A stretch of 64,000 nt of DNA, from NCBI GenBank assembly GCA_963513935.1, contig OY740768.1, forward strand, positions 67,134,231 to 67,198,230, given 5' to 3'. Source of the DNA: Aphrophora alni. Lineage: Eukaryota; Arthropoda; Insecta; Hemiptera; Aphrophoridae. A program made the position numbers and the translations under genes. Under the pieces are notes generated by a model. It was not told the origin of the DNA, searched no databases, and was given only the letters and a program-made list of their open reading frames with translations. Positions 22,401-33,370 of this stretch are shown here, one piece after another. Numbering within the stretch: the stretch's first letter is position 1; each line of letters opens with the position of its first letter.

Positions 22401-25221
22401 CTGTCGTATTGACTCTCTTTGTCTCTTAACACTTCGAATAAACATACGGCGAATGTATTGTTTAAATGTCAGTATATTTGTTTAGATCCTTAACGTATGT
22501 GTGTATAATCGCTTTTGCGGTGTAAGTGGGAGACAGCACTGAACACATCCCCAACTCTGTACAGAGTATAGGAGTTTAAGAAACAGCTGTATCGTCCGGA
22601 AATCTCATAGGATAACATCATTGATCCTTTTTTCCCTTGAGTTTAGTTTGAAATAATGCTAAATATTAAAACAATAAATAATGAAGAGTTAAACATTTTT
22701 AAAAGGCTACCTGTAGTTTTCAACGATGTAGAATGTAAGGTGTCAAATGTTTTTAGAAACTTGACTTTTTTACCTGTTAAAAAAAACGACAGGTAAGTTC
22801 ACGTCAGTCGTGTTGCTAAATCACTCTAGCTGTGTAGATGTTGTTTCTCCAAATGTACATTTCCTTGGAGTTTGTGAAATATGTCAGAAATTTATAACTT
22901 ACATTTTTCTAAGTATGTATTGCTGGAAATACGAAATGTTTTACCTTATTTTATTAATTATACATTCCAAACTAATGCTTTGCTTTTTTTTTTCCTTCCC
23001 CACAAAGAATGTGTATGTATAACACCATGTTACCATGTATAGTGGAATCTCTTGGTTTAAAATAAAAGACGTAAGGTAAAATACTCCGGCACGTGTAGAC
23101 GGCACGAGGTTAGGTCGCTAGATGACGTCATTTCGCCCTCCGCAATCAATACCTACACCTGCAATACAGCCTAGTAGCCTATATGCACTAATCCTTTGAC
23201 TTGCAGTTTGCAGTAACGTCTGGAACAGAGGATTTATCACGCATGTTTCAAACAATATATGAAGGCGGTGTTCATTTTTGGATAATTAGCTTTGCGTTTA
23301 TCTTCTTTCGACATTTTTCGGAAATTGGTGTATATTTCAATGTATGCATGTTAGATACATAACTGATTTCAAATATATTTTTGTAGTTTCGGACACATAA
23401 ATTGTATTGATTTAGAAAAAGGAAATCCTATACGGGCTGTTTGTGTGATTCATTAATAGTTTCCAAAGACAAATAAGAATTTTACCAAGTCCTTTTAGTC
23501 GTGATAAATCGAGACATTTTATGTAATTTTGGATCTAATAGATGTGAAACATTTATTGCTCCTGTAATTGTGATTAGAGGAATATTCAATTACGATTTCA
23601 CTCCAGTGTTCATTGAACTTTGAAACATATTCTTAAACTCGACAGATTTCTTACGTAGGACACAATATCAGTCGATATGACGCAACTTCCTAGATAACTT
23701 CTTAAATGACTAATAATTATGACTTATATCACTTGTAGACTGTAACATCTGGTACAGATTTCTTTCATACCTTACTATAAACTGAGAAGTAGGATTAGCC
23801 TAGAAAATTTATTTTAAAGTTTGTGCACATCCACAGACTATGTCTGACAGCCAATCCTCCCAATCACAAGAAGATGAATCTTCTCTGCTAGTAGTCTGTG
23901 CAATTTACGAATATTCCATCTTAACTTTCTATGTTCTTCTAACACCTATAATAGTCTTGGGTTCATATTGAAAGTAATAAATGACTGCTGTATCTTTAAA
24001 AGACAATAAAACCTTTCATGGAAATGAATAAAACCTTTTATTTTGACTAAGGATTATTGTAGAACCGAAGTAAATGATTTGCTCCAGGGTTAATCGTTGT
24101 TATTTGTTACCGTCAAGAGTTACTAACATATAACACTGCTGTGTAATCTGAGCGAAATGACAGCTTCAGTACAGTATTTTGATTAATATGTGGTCTTTTT
24201 GTTGTCCTCAAAAAATATAAAAATATAATGGAAACAAAATACTTAATAGCGTTATAGCACTGTAAGTTTACTCAATTCAACCTGTAACTTTGGCAACCTT
24301 TATAAGATACGCAATGTATTTAACGTGGAAGTGGTTAGAACCATTTGCTATATATTCATTATTTATAAATTGAATTATGGTCTTGCAGTATGGAGGGGGG
24401 GGCTATCTTACCTACAATAAATCCGATTATAATTTTACAAAAGAAATTTATTAAGATAATCTTAAATAAATCCTCAAGGGAGGAATGAGGTCAGTTGTTC
24501 CGATTTCTACAAATTTTGCCGCTAAGTAATTTATACGTGTATTTTTATAAAACAAATGTGGGCTCTAAAGTGAACAAGATTAGACTAAGAAATAAAATGT
24601 AATATTTTTGTTCCAAATCCAAATTTACAATTTATATGAAATATTACATCTTTGTAGCATCAACATTTTTCAAAAAAATAGTGACTAATCTTAAATGTGG
24701 TATAATAACACATAATTTTGTAAATTACTAAACCGGTTTTTAATTAATGAAAATAATATATATTACATCATTATACGTAGTGTAGAGAGAAGTTTATGAT
24801 GGTTAAAAGAATTCAAGATGGATGTTTTACGGAATTTTTTTTTAATGATGCCCATCTGTAGTTTTAGTGCAATCCGCTACAGATAGTGCAGCCCAACAGG
24901 TAGACGAATTTTTATCAAATTAAAAATTGCTCAATATTTTGATTGAATTTTGGGGTCTCTTCCAAAGAGCTGTACAGATTTATTTCAAATTTGGTATTTA
25001 GCGAGTTATAGTTTGTACATAAATGTAATCACATTACTTAATTCACATACATGTTTTAGATACTCAACATTTTTGGATATCCTCCGTAATAAAAATACAT
25101 AGATTTTCTCGTAAATGGTTTTAACAATATTTATTTAGTAGGAGTCAAAAGTAGCCGTTAAGAAGCCTATCTACCTAAAAACAGGATATATAGCCCTACG
25201 TTTAACCAATTAAGATCAGTG
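19461..25221. other. Long AT-rich spacer with a few local oddities
   Basis: No gene is firmly supported. Notable points: (GTG)n running into a 9-G run at about 20870-20895; ten Gs at 21384-21393; eight Gs at 24395-24402; a minus-strand frame at 21237-21434 with protein-like segments (KLKDCMYWEEAFSRYN) behind a C-run and TTAG on that strand, weakly exon-like; a GACAG/GTAAGT donor-like site at about 22793 that also closes a small hairpin (TACCTGT...ACAGGTA); and the cis-element cluster near 23090. Confidence 0.45.
23085..23135. promoter_or_regulatory. E-box plus perfect CRE palindrome
   Basis: CACGTG at 23090-23095 and TGACGTCA at 23123-23130 lie 33 bases apart in a short GC-richer patch. These are full consensus palindromes for bHLH and CREB/ATF proteins respectively. 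There is no TATA box or recognised gene start beside them, so an enhancer or upstream element is more likely than a core promoter. Site function is inferred from motif only. Confidence 0.3.
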
Positions 25222-25795
25222 GATGGTGTCATAACAATTCATGTGTCGAAATTTGATCTAGCAATTTCTATCAAATTGGTAAAATGTTGAAATTTGTATA
25301 ACGAAAAACAAGATTCTAAAAGGCATATGAATAGAAAATGAACGATTTTGCAAATAATTGTGATTTTTTTCAATAATGAACTGCGAGATGCATTTTCAAC
25401 GCAAAAGATGGTGTCATAGAAATTCATGTGTCGAAATTTGATCTAGCAATTTCTATCAAGTTTGGTAAAATGATGAAATTTTTATAACCAAAAACAAGAT
25501 TCTAAAAGGCATGTGAATTGAAAATGAATGATTTTGCAAATAATTGTGATCTTTCGATAATCAACTGTGGGATACATTTTCAACGCAAAAGATGGTGTCA
25601 TAGAAATTCATGTGTCGAAATTTGATCGAGCAATTAATTACTATCAAAGTTTGGTCAAATGATGAAATTTTTATAACAAAAAAGAAGATTCTAAAAGGCA
25701 TCTGAATAGAAAATGAATGATTTTGCAAATAAATTTTGATTTTTTTTTTCAATAATGAACTGTGAGATACATTTTCAACGCAAAATTCTATTTTG
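25222..25795. repeat. 185-bp tandem repeat, about 3 copies
   Basis: Copies begin GATGGTGTCATA at 25222, 25407 and 25591, with steps of 185 and 184. The third copy is longer because of small insertions (AATTA and a longer T run). Shared segments include CATGTGTCGAAATTTGATC and ACAAGATTCTAAAAGGCAT. Copies differ at scattered positions, so the array is not recent. The 121-codon minus-strand frame across it is an artefact. Confidence 0.93.
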
Positions 25796-26520
25796 TCAAT
25801 TTGTCTATAAAATATATAATTTTTACATCTACGACATTCCACTAAGACCACCATGTTCATTTTTAAATTTTGTCCGAAAAATCCCATCTTGGTTTTTCCA
25901 AAGTTAGTAATCAGTACGTGTGACATGTATTAATTTTTGTTTTATCTCCAAGTTTATGCGACGGTTTCTACAATGTTTGTTCCGTAACATATTTCCCATT
26001 TTTCCACCATTAGTATTATGTAAGTTTGAAAAAGGACATACCTTGCATATTAAACTAATTGTTTTATGTCTTCATCATTTCCATAACTAGAAAGGAATTA
26101 GTAAATGCATTACATTTGCATATGTTGTCGCATGTGTGACGTTCAAATGTTGAGCCAAGTGTTTTACAAGTATTTCTTTGAAGTTCATACATTTATTGGA
26201 TCAAATTTTGAAAAATTTTCTGCTTTTCATTTCGGTAATATCTTTAATAGTATGATTAACATTAGTATTATATTTAGGATATCTCAGATTGTTGACCCAA
26301 AATTGAAGAAAATGAACTGTAGGCCTACCTAAAGAGTAACGTTTGCTATATATCATTGTTAGGAACTACTTAAAAATGATTGGAGACAAAATACATTATT
26401 CTGTTACTTCCAATTTCTGCAGATGCGTTTCGGATGAAATCCATTTTGAAAAGCTATTTACGAACTATTGCGTCCTTTAAAGGAGTTGTCTTATATAACT
26501 AAAGTAATCTCTCCTCTTCA
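25796..26520. other. AT-rich spacer
   Basis: No gene seen. The palindrome GTAGGCCTAC occurs near 26321. An acceptor-like AATTTCTGCAG near 26421 leads to a 19-codon frame only. Confidence 0.5.
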
Positions 26521-26529
26521 CTCTCTATA

Positions 26530-26660
26530 GGCTCCGCCCTTATCTGTGATTGTTATAAGTTAAGCTTTATCCAATAGCGTTTATGCATAAAGCTGTCTAT
26601 CTTTAGGGAAGATAGTTAAAACTTATAAAATACGTCTCGTATGCCCAGGATAGAACAATT
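26530..26660 (+). promoter_or_regulatory. Promoter-like cluster: GC box, GATA, CCAAT, TATA
   Basis: In order on the plus strand are CCGCCC (26534-26539) running into a GATA site (TTATCTG), CCAAT (26571-26575) and TATAAAA (26624-26630). The CCAAT-to-TATA gap of about 50 bases is normal for a pol II promoter, and a start site would fall near 26655. The first ATG-led frame downstream that is open for some length starts at 26811. Motif spacing is the only evidence. Confidence 0.3.
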
Positions 26661-26810
26661 ACATTACATCTGAAATACTTACATATTTAATGAATTTTAT
26701 CAAACACATTATTCTTATAGAAATTTGATGAAAGTGTTAACCTTTTTTTGAATTGTGGTTAATTGGTTTCTAATTATCAGTCTGTCCGATACGGATATAT
26801 TTCAGAACAT

Positions 26811-27050
26811 ATGTGGGGTTGTATCTTTACTAGCAAAACTGTCTTGAATATTATGCACTGTTGTGGAGGTGCCTTAACATACAGCCACTTGAAGTTTAAG
26901 ATTATCCCATTTAAGAAAGAAAGAAAGTTGATTGTACTTTTAGTAGAACGGGGTTTTACAGAGTCAAACTTTGGTAGTTTATTTGCTTTATATGAGAGCA
27001 ACTTACTTCCAATGCAATTAACTGGAAGTTGGCGCCATCTTGCGGCTTAA
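26811..27050 (+). other. Weak ORF of 79 codons downstream of a promoter-like cluster
   Basis: ATG at 26811 opens a 79-codon frame ending TAA at 27048-27050. It contains HCCGGALTYSHLKFK and ends in GSWRHLAA. It lies about 155 bases after the predicted start site of the promoter-like cluster. No family is recognised, and the last codons overlap a strong CTCF-like motif. It may be a small gene, a first exon or chance. Confidence 0.2.
27031..27045 (-). promoter_or_regulatory. CTCF-like insulator motif
   Basis: On the minus strand the sequence is CCGCAAGATGGCGCC. It contains AGATGGCGCC, which fits the known insect CTCF core (AGRTGGCGC) and most positions of the longer animal consensus. The GCCATCTTG inside also resembles the Pho/YY1 core, so a Polycomb-related reading is an alternative. 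Binding is inferred from motif only. Confidence 0.4.
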
Positions 27051-27723
27051 GTGAAAGCTACAGCACCCTTGAACTTCCTTTATCCAGATTTACTGCTTAT
27101 TTTTATTCCTTCTTTTTACTAAGTCGTGTATTTTGTCAGAAGTTACCCTAGTAAAATGACTGCAATGTAAATTTCATTTCTCTGCGTGGAAAATTATATT
27201 AACTTGATAGTTTTTTTTGCAAGAAAAGCTACAACATTTACTTATTATATTACAATTTTTGTTTTATAGATTTAAAAAGTATATTTAGTACTTTTTTCAT
27301 GTGTATTATTTTTTTATCGAAAATATTTATTGTATTAACGGAGCAAGGGGAGGGGATAATTAAATAATATTTAGTCAGTCAATTGTTTTATGTCTTAGAA
27401 ATGGCAACCTTTATTTTTGTGTTTTATATGTAAATTACTTTTAACAATTTATAAAAAAATAGAGTTAAGATTTTTTGTTTTTATTGTTTACTGTTAATAA
27501 TAAGAACAGATCTCCAAGAAACAGATTTCTGGACGTTAATTAAACTCACATATCGATTAGCTTCCTTCTGGCGATTAAGGTATGCACTCTATGCCCGGAA
27601 TTTTATTTCGTTAATTGCTAAAACATATTTGTCTTATTCGCAGGATGTGCAATTTAGTATTGTTTTCCTGTACAGTTTTGATAAAACTTGGATTTTATTA
27701 GTGAATAAAGTGCTCTGAGTTAA
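27051..27723. other. AT-rich spacer
   Basis: Nothing recognised apart from A/T homopolymers. Confidence 0.5.
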
Positions 27724-28044
27724 TCTATACTATTATATAAAAATCTAATGGCGTCTGTCTGTGTGTGTGTGTGCGCGCGCGCAAGCGTGCGTGTGTGCGC
27801 GCGCGCAAGCGTGCGTGTGTGCGCGCGCGCGTGTGTGTGTGTGTGTGTTACTCAATCACCTAAAAACTACTGGACCCATTGAGTTGAAATTGTACATGGA
27901 CATTCTTAGGGTCCCTGGTTAACACATAGGCCTATTTTTATTTAGAAATTCCATCAGGGCACCGCCCCACTGGCCTTTAAAACTCCCTTAACACTCAATA
28001 CAAATATACGTCAACCCCGTACTATGGGACGGGTACTCTGCTAG
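27724..28044 (+). mobile_element. Non-autonomous Helitron, apparently complete (about 321 bp)
   Basis: It begins TCTATACTATTATATAAAA, a typical arthropod Helitron 5' terminus starting TC. It ends TACTCTGCTAG, with CTAG at 28041-28044. Eight bases before the CTAG-containing tail lies the expected 3' hairpin: CCCGT (28016-28020) pairs with ACGGG (28029-28033). The element sits between A (27723) and T (28045), the normal A/T target without duplication. It has no terminal inverted repeats and no room for the Rep/helicase protein, so it must be mobilised by an autonomous relative elsewhere. It carries an internal GT/GC microsatellite. Confidence 0.85.
27761..27848. repeat. Alternating GT/GC purine-pyrimidine tract inside the Helitron
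   Basis: About 88 bases of alternating GT and GC dinucleotides, with a duplicated GCAAGCGTGCGTGTGTGCGC-type segment. The long alternating purine-pyrimidine run is the kind of sequence that can adopt Z-DNA. Its place just inside the 5' end matches microsatellites known in other small Helitrons. Confidence 0.9.
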
Positions 28045-28240
28045 TTTTAAATACAGCTTTTACTTATGTTTATTACAGTTAATTTCTGAATTACATTACT
28101 GCATTTTAGTTACGAGTAAAACGACTTTTACATAGGATCATTAAGGATTTTCTTCAGTATGTAACTAACATTATTCTATTTATTAGGAGAATTTAAATAG
28201 TAGGTTAGGTTTAATTGTTCTTAATAACCGACGGTTGTGC

Positions 28241-28558
28241 TATTAGAACAGGGGTGTCCAACTTACAAAGCCTCAAGGGCCAAAATAAAACATTGAAAGT
28301 GGTTGCGGGCCATATATAGGGTTCCCAGACTAATTAAATTTTTTTTTAAAATTTCTATTAGGCTATTAATATTGATATTAAATTCTATTAATATTAATAT
28401 TCATTTCTTAATTAAATTACAAACCAGTATATTTGGTATAAGTTTGTTTATATTACATTAGAAAATCTCCTTTAAAAAGGAAGACGTTTCAAAGTAGTTT
28501 TCCGATTTTTTAAATCTCCTGGGCCGCGTGCCGCCAGTTGGACAACCCTGTATTAGAA
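28241..28558. mobile_element. hAT-type MITE, 302 bp, with perfect 8-bp target duplication
   Basis: The element spans 28249-28550. It starts CAGGGGTGTCCAACTT, and the reverse complement of its end starts CAGGGTTGTCCAACTG, so the terminal inverted repeats match at 14 of 15 positions. The flanking octamers TATTAGAA (28241-28248 and 28551-28558) are identical, as expected for hAT transposase. The interior has no open frame for a transposase and is partly AT-rich, so this is a non-autonomous copy. It also contains GGGCCATAT...GGGCCGCGTGCC-type subterminal segments. The intact duplication indicates little decay since insertion. Confidence 0.93.
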
Positions 28559-30176
28559 CATAACTTACTCGCAGTACTTTCTATGTTTGGTTCACAAAAC
28601 GTAAAATAGTCTTCACAGGGTATAAACATACATTATTTATACTTAATGGTGTGGACGCGAGGCCGTGAAGCTATTTCTAAAAATCAATACGAGATTGGGA
28701 GCCACTCCAAACCTATGTATTCTTTACCCTTTTTACACCAAGACTTTCACTTACGATGAATAGTTATAGTTTACTGTGTATTATTTAAAAGCCAACATCT
28801 GTACATATTTAGTTTTAGATGCTTTCATTAGATACAACTTGTTGTTAACTATACTGTAGTTATACGTTATTTTGCAATAATTTATTAAAACTTGATCATC
28901 TTGAATTTTATTAAGATAATAACGTAGTGGATATAATGGTTTTGCATCACCATAAAGATTGTGTACAGTCGTAATACATTGATACGGAATTGGGCTAACG
29001 TCTGGATTCCAATTTGATGAAAAAGTTATTTCGAGTTGTTTTCGCGTGTTTTGTCACCCTTTGGCTATTAATAATAATTGCTCTTACATATTTGATTATT
29101 GCCACCCACTATTTACTAACCCAGCGGTTATGCATATATACTGCCGCCTGCACGCAAGCAAAAAACGAATTCACATTACAATATAATTAACCACTAACCA
29201 TTAATATTGATTTATTACTAATAACCTACGCTGAAGTAGGTCTTTGTAAAGGTTATTGTGTAATACATAACAATATTTATTAGTGAATTTATATTAAATG
29301 TCCACCGATCACACACATAAGTTATATATTTAGTAAATCTTACCTAACTTTAATAGGCTTGTATTGTATGCTTTCATTTACAATATATCACTCTCATGGT
29401 GTAAATATTATTAAATTAAAATCATTCCTATTATGTCTATTATGAAAATACTAATTTAAATCATTATAGGCCTAATACGTATTATATATTTAGAAATAAG
29501 ATATAGGTGATGTTCACGATTGTTTAACATAATAGTATTGGCTTTTAAATCCAACCCCTATTTTTAGGTGACTTATTGTATTGAATTGAAGGTGGATAGA
29601 AGGTCCGGCTATACTCGATTGTCTCAGCCACAATGGCTTTTTATATTCAAAGTGGGATGTCAAGGAGTGAGTTTATTCCAGTGAAAGTCAGAACTGAAGT
29701 AGCGCATGATTCTGTATTATGTTGGTCTTTACGCCGATAACTGAAAACCGACCGATTTCGATAACTCTTCCATTAGAGTTATTAGTTACTCCGTAATTCA
29801 TGGTCAGAAATACCCCCCCCCCTCCATGGCTCAGTGAAGGCGCCAAAGGAAGCTATTTGCCGAATTAGCTACCCATTATCTGAGTAGCGATAATGTTCAG
29901 TTGTAACCACATTTAAACAACTCCTTGATTTGACATTTTTTGTGCTTACTACTGATGTGTGGAGTAGCACAAAACCCCTATTTTGTGTATCGGGGGATTT
30001 AAGGTGATCGTAAACAGTCCTTAAATATTACAAATGCAATCTTTAGTGTCGATTAGAAAGGTAATAGGATCTTTGTGTTTTATTTCCTGAGGTGCATATA
30101 GTATTCTTCTCAGACTCCATTTCATTACTTCGAATGTAATTTTCATAACTAAAAATGTATTGGTGTTAAACTTGTT
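28559..30176. other. Spacer with one small ORF and a C run
   Basis: No firm gene. A perfect hairpin ATAACTC-TTCCATTA-GAGTTAT lies near 29760-29785. Ten Cs at 29813-29822 are followed by CTCCATGGCTCAG, an acceptor-like site that opens only a 16-codon frame. ATAGGCCTAA occurs near 29467. The small ORF at 29633 is listed separately. Confidence 0.5.
29633..29740 (+). other. Small ORF of 35 codons with good start context
   Basis: ATG at 29633 lies in the context ACAATGG (A at -3, G at +4), a good animal start context. The frame is protein-like (begins MAFYIQSGMSRSEF) and ends TAA at 29738-29740. The open frame extends 11 codons upstream to a TAG. An internal GGA/GTGAGTTT could be a donor, making this a first coding exon of about 11 codons. 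No family is known. It is short enough to be chance. Confidence 0.18.
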
Positions 30177-30230
30177 TTTTTATTTTTTATTTTATTTTAT
30201 TATTTTATTTTATTTTATTATTATTTTTTT
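30177..30230. repeat. (ATTTT)n / T-rich low-complexity tract
   Basis: Imperfect ATTTT pentamers with ATT triplets, ending in a long T run and GTAG. Confidence 0.9.
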
Positions 30231-33200
30231 GTAGACAATCGCCAAGAAATTGTATTTTTAGTTTTTTGTCGATAACTTGGTTATCCTTTGACACAGAAAA
30301 AAGAAAAAAACATTTTGTTTGTCGTTAGGAAAGAAAAATATTTCGTTTACAAATAGTTTTTTGTAAAGTTAACTGTTTTTGAGATATCTTTCGTTAAAGA
30401 TTTTAAATGGCCGCCATTTTTAAAATTATTAAAATAAAGTCTTGGTGTTTTGTACACTTGTAAAACGTAACATAAAAAATACTTATACTAAATTGGAACT
30501 CAATATCTTTACTATTTCTTTAAGTAAACGAGTTTCAACTTTTCTTCGACTTGGTGGATTCAATCAGAAAATAAAACCAAGTAGTAACTAATATAATACC
30601 GGTAACAGAGTTGGATTTCCCAGATTACCTTGCTGCCTACGAGGCGTAAGTAATAGTACTTACTCAGAGATAGTTTGAGGCAGAAAATAGTTTAATCATT
30701 TCCTGGAGAAGCAACGGATTACAGCAATTTGCACTCAAGGCCGCAGAAATATATGGAAAGTCTTAACTCTAGTGTAGTAAGGTAGTAGGTAGGTATAACG
30801 ATTGTGTATCTTTGAATATATGATTGTTAACATAGACGTTTAAATAACGTCTTGTTGTGTCGAAACTATGTTTATTTACTGTCTAGACATCTAATAGAAG
30901 TGGTTTCAGTTCATTTGGGAACAAAAGATGTTTTCATGAAGACAAATTGTTTTTAACTTTGAAATTGTTGGATAACACTAAGAAATAACATATTTATTTT
31001 GATTTATAAATTTATGTTTTACGTAAAATCTTAATCATATGTTAAATTTATGAAGAAATTTTTGTCCCCTTTTTGTTTTTTACGTAAAAACGTTCTTTGT
31101 TTTCTTCTAAACAGTGTATCTGATTAGAAGATAATAAAAATATTGTACTATTTAATGAAATGCCGGTGATATTTTCTTTAAGTTAAATCTTGATTGCCTT
31201 TTTAATCTTTAGGTTTTGTACTTGTGTGTCACGCAGGTGATTTTTGAATTATTTTGGAGAAATTCTTAACCTACAAGATCAGTCTCAAAATCGTTTTCAT
31301 TATTATTATTATTATTTGGTTGGTCTTATTTTTCAGTAAAACTTAACCTACAGCAGTCTGAATTAATTAAAAAATTTTAATGATTCCAACTTCAACTCTA
31401 CGACATCACGAAACAAATCTATGCAAAAATTGCAATTTGGAGCTTGATTTCCCAAAGGTAATATTATTTAAAATCTATCGACCAAAAATATTTTTGAAGG
31501 ATTAAGTACTGTGGGAAAATGTCCATCATGTCAGTTAATCGGTTGATTTGTTCAGTTTGGATATTCTACGCAATTACCTGTAAGCAGTTAATTTACTGGT
31601 TAATGCATACAATGATGGCGTATATGAATTATAGAATTATGAATATTGTGATAAAAAATAAGTTACTACGACCTCTCTCTTGATAAGGACATAAAGCGTC
31701 CAATTATATATATCTGATCCTTATGGCCAGGACTTCGAAAATAACATTCGTACATAACATGTCTGTTAATTTTGTTGGTTCTCTTTTTAACTCCTCCAAA
31801 TAATTTTGATTTTTTCCAAACTTAGTGAAAACTTTTCACTTAAATATGGAATAGAAATAAATAAAGGTTTTTATTCATTGCTTGCAACAGAATACGGGTA
31901 CTACGTGAAAAAAACAGACCCGAAATAACCATGTTTAAGCTTATTTTAATAGGTAACATGATTTTTTTTATAGAAATGATTAGACAAAATTTTGTTGTTC
32001 TGTTTCTTCTTAAATCCTTTAAATTAAGTATGTATAACAAAATTAAAGTATGCACTTCAAACATTTTAAATAATATCCTTTACAAATAATCTCTTAACAC
32101 ATGCGCGAGCGTTCATTAATGTATTATGAAGACCTGAAGATATACGAATATAAGTCCGAAACACATGTCGATTGCTGGCGGTAAGTCAATGTTAATATGA
32201 CTAACCTAACCTAACCTAAATTTACGCTACTTTAGTTTTTAAACTAAATAATAAATGGAATACATTTGTATTTCTTACAAGATATTTTTGTTACTGCTCT
32301 GTAACATCTTAAGAAATTTTCCAAATAAATATCTTTAAATTATTGAAACATCAATCTTAACGTTTGATTAACTTCACTATACGTTTGATTGACTTGCCAA
32401 TTCCGTTTATGTTTTCAAAATGACGGCCGTTCACATATCTTTCAAAACAAAATAGGAGTTTTAAGTAGATAACTAAGATTTTTCCTTTCAAGGATATTCA
32501 AAAGAAAATAACAATATTTCATTTCCATAATGTTAGAAAATTAGTTTTGATAGATATTAATCTGTTAACTACACTTCTTTGTATTATCAATTGCTCTCTT
32601 AGAGTCTTTAACTTCAAACATTTCATTTCTTTCGCTTAATTTCATCAATATTTCAAATGTAAACAATGTGAAGTGTCTATACATTTATCTTTAATACCCT
32701 ATATCTGCATGTATAACTAAAATCACCTCGTGAACATTTTGGGCGATGTGTTCGTAATATTTTTTAAAATAGTTATTGTTTTAAAAAGAAGTAAAAGTGT
32801 TTAAATATGAAATAAACTCAAGGGTTATTATGAATCATAACGTTTGTTTTACCGAGATAGTGATCAGGTTGTTTTAACAATTTTGTTGCGACTTGTCTCA
32901 AAATAATTTTTTGCAAATTTTCTGTATTCAAATATATTAAATTCATCAGAAAGATCTAGTGTTGCAAATAAAGAGAAAAACATTGATGATTTATATTTTA
33001 TAAAAGGGTAAAACATTCATAATTTTTAAATTAAATTACTAAAATCCCCTCAAAACTGCTTATATATAAAATAGACAAGACATATTATTAAATACAAATG
33101 ACTTAGTTTTCAACCTGCCCATCCAGCTTGATTAAACCACTACTATTATTATTATGGCCGTTCAGATATATTGGTTTTAATCATGTTTAATTTAATTTGC

Positions 33201-33330
33201 TGTAATATGACTGCTACTTATGCAACGTTGGGACTTTGGACTATTAGTTGAGCAACGAATCTATTAGTTGACCACCAGAACAGTTTTGGTGGGTATTTGA
33301 AATACATATTTACACATACACACCAAGTTT
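30231..33330. other. AT-rich spacer
   Basis: No gene recognised. GGCCGCCATTTT occurs at about 30410; similar GCCGCCAT words recur across the window (about 4218 and 51841). An (ATT)n patch lies near 31300. The short telomere-type repeat is listed separately. Confidence 0.5.
32201..32220 (-). repeat. Short interstitial telomere-type repeat (TTAGG)
   Basis: CTAACCTAACCTAACCTAAA is four tandem CCTAA/CTAAC units, the complement of the TTAGG repeat used by most insect telomeres. The run is too short to be a telomere and lies in unremarkable AT-rich DNA. Confidence 0.7.
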
Positions 33331-33370
33331 GTGTGTATGTGTGTGCGCGTGCGCGCGCGTGCTTGCGTGT
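33311..33370. repeat. CA/GT and GC alternating microsatellite
   Basis: ACACATACACACC is followed after TTT by GTGTGTATGTGTGTG and GCGCGTGCGCGCGCGTGC. This is a second alternating purine-pyrimidine tract resembling the one in the Helitron, but here no Helitron ends are visible. Confidence 0.9.

Noticed and set aside
25561..25926. 121-codon minus-strand frame
   Set aside because: It lies in the 185-bp tandem repeat and repeats its own peptide segments (FCVENVSHSSLLKK); AT-driven.
26321..29475. Over-represented palindrome TAGGCCTA as a regulatory signal
   Set aside because: Only three copies (about 26322, 27928, 29467); more than composition predicts but too few to build on, and one lies inside the Helitron.
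33311..33370. Second possible Helitron because of a similar GT/GC tract
   Set aside because: No TCTATAC-type 5' end and no hairpin plus CTAG end are visible on either side.
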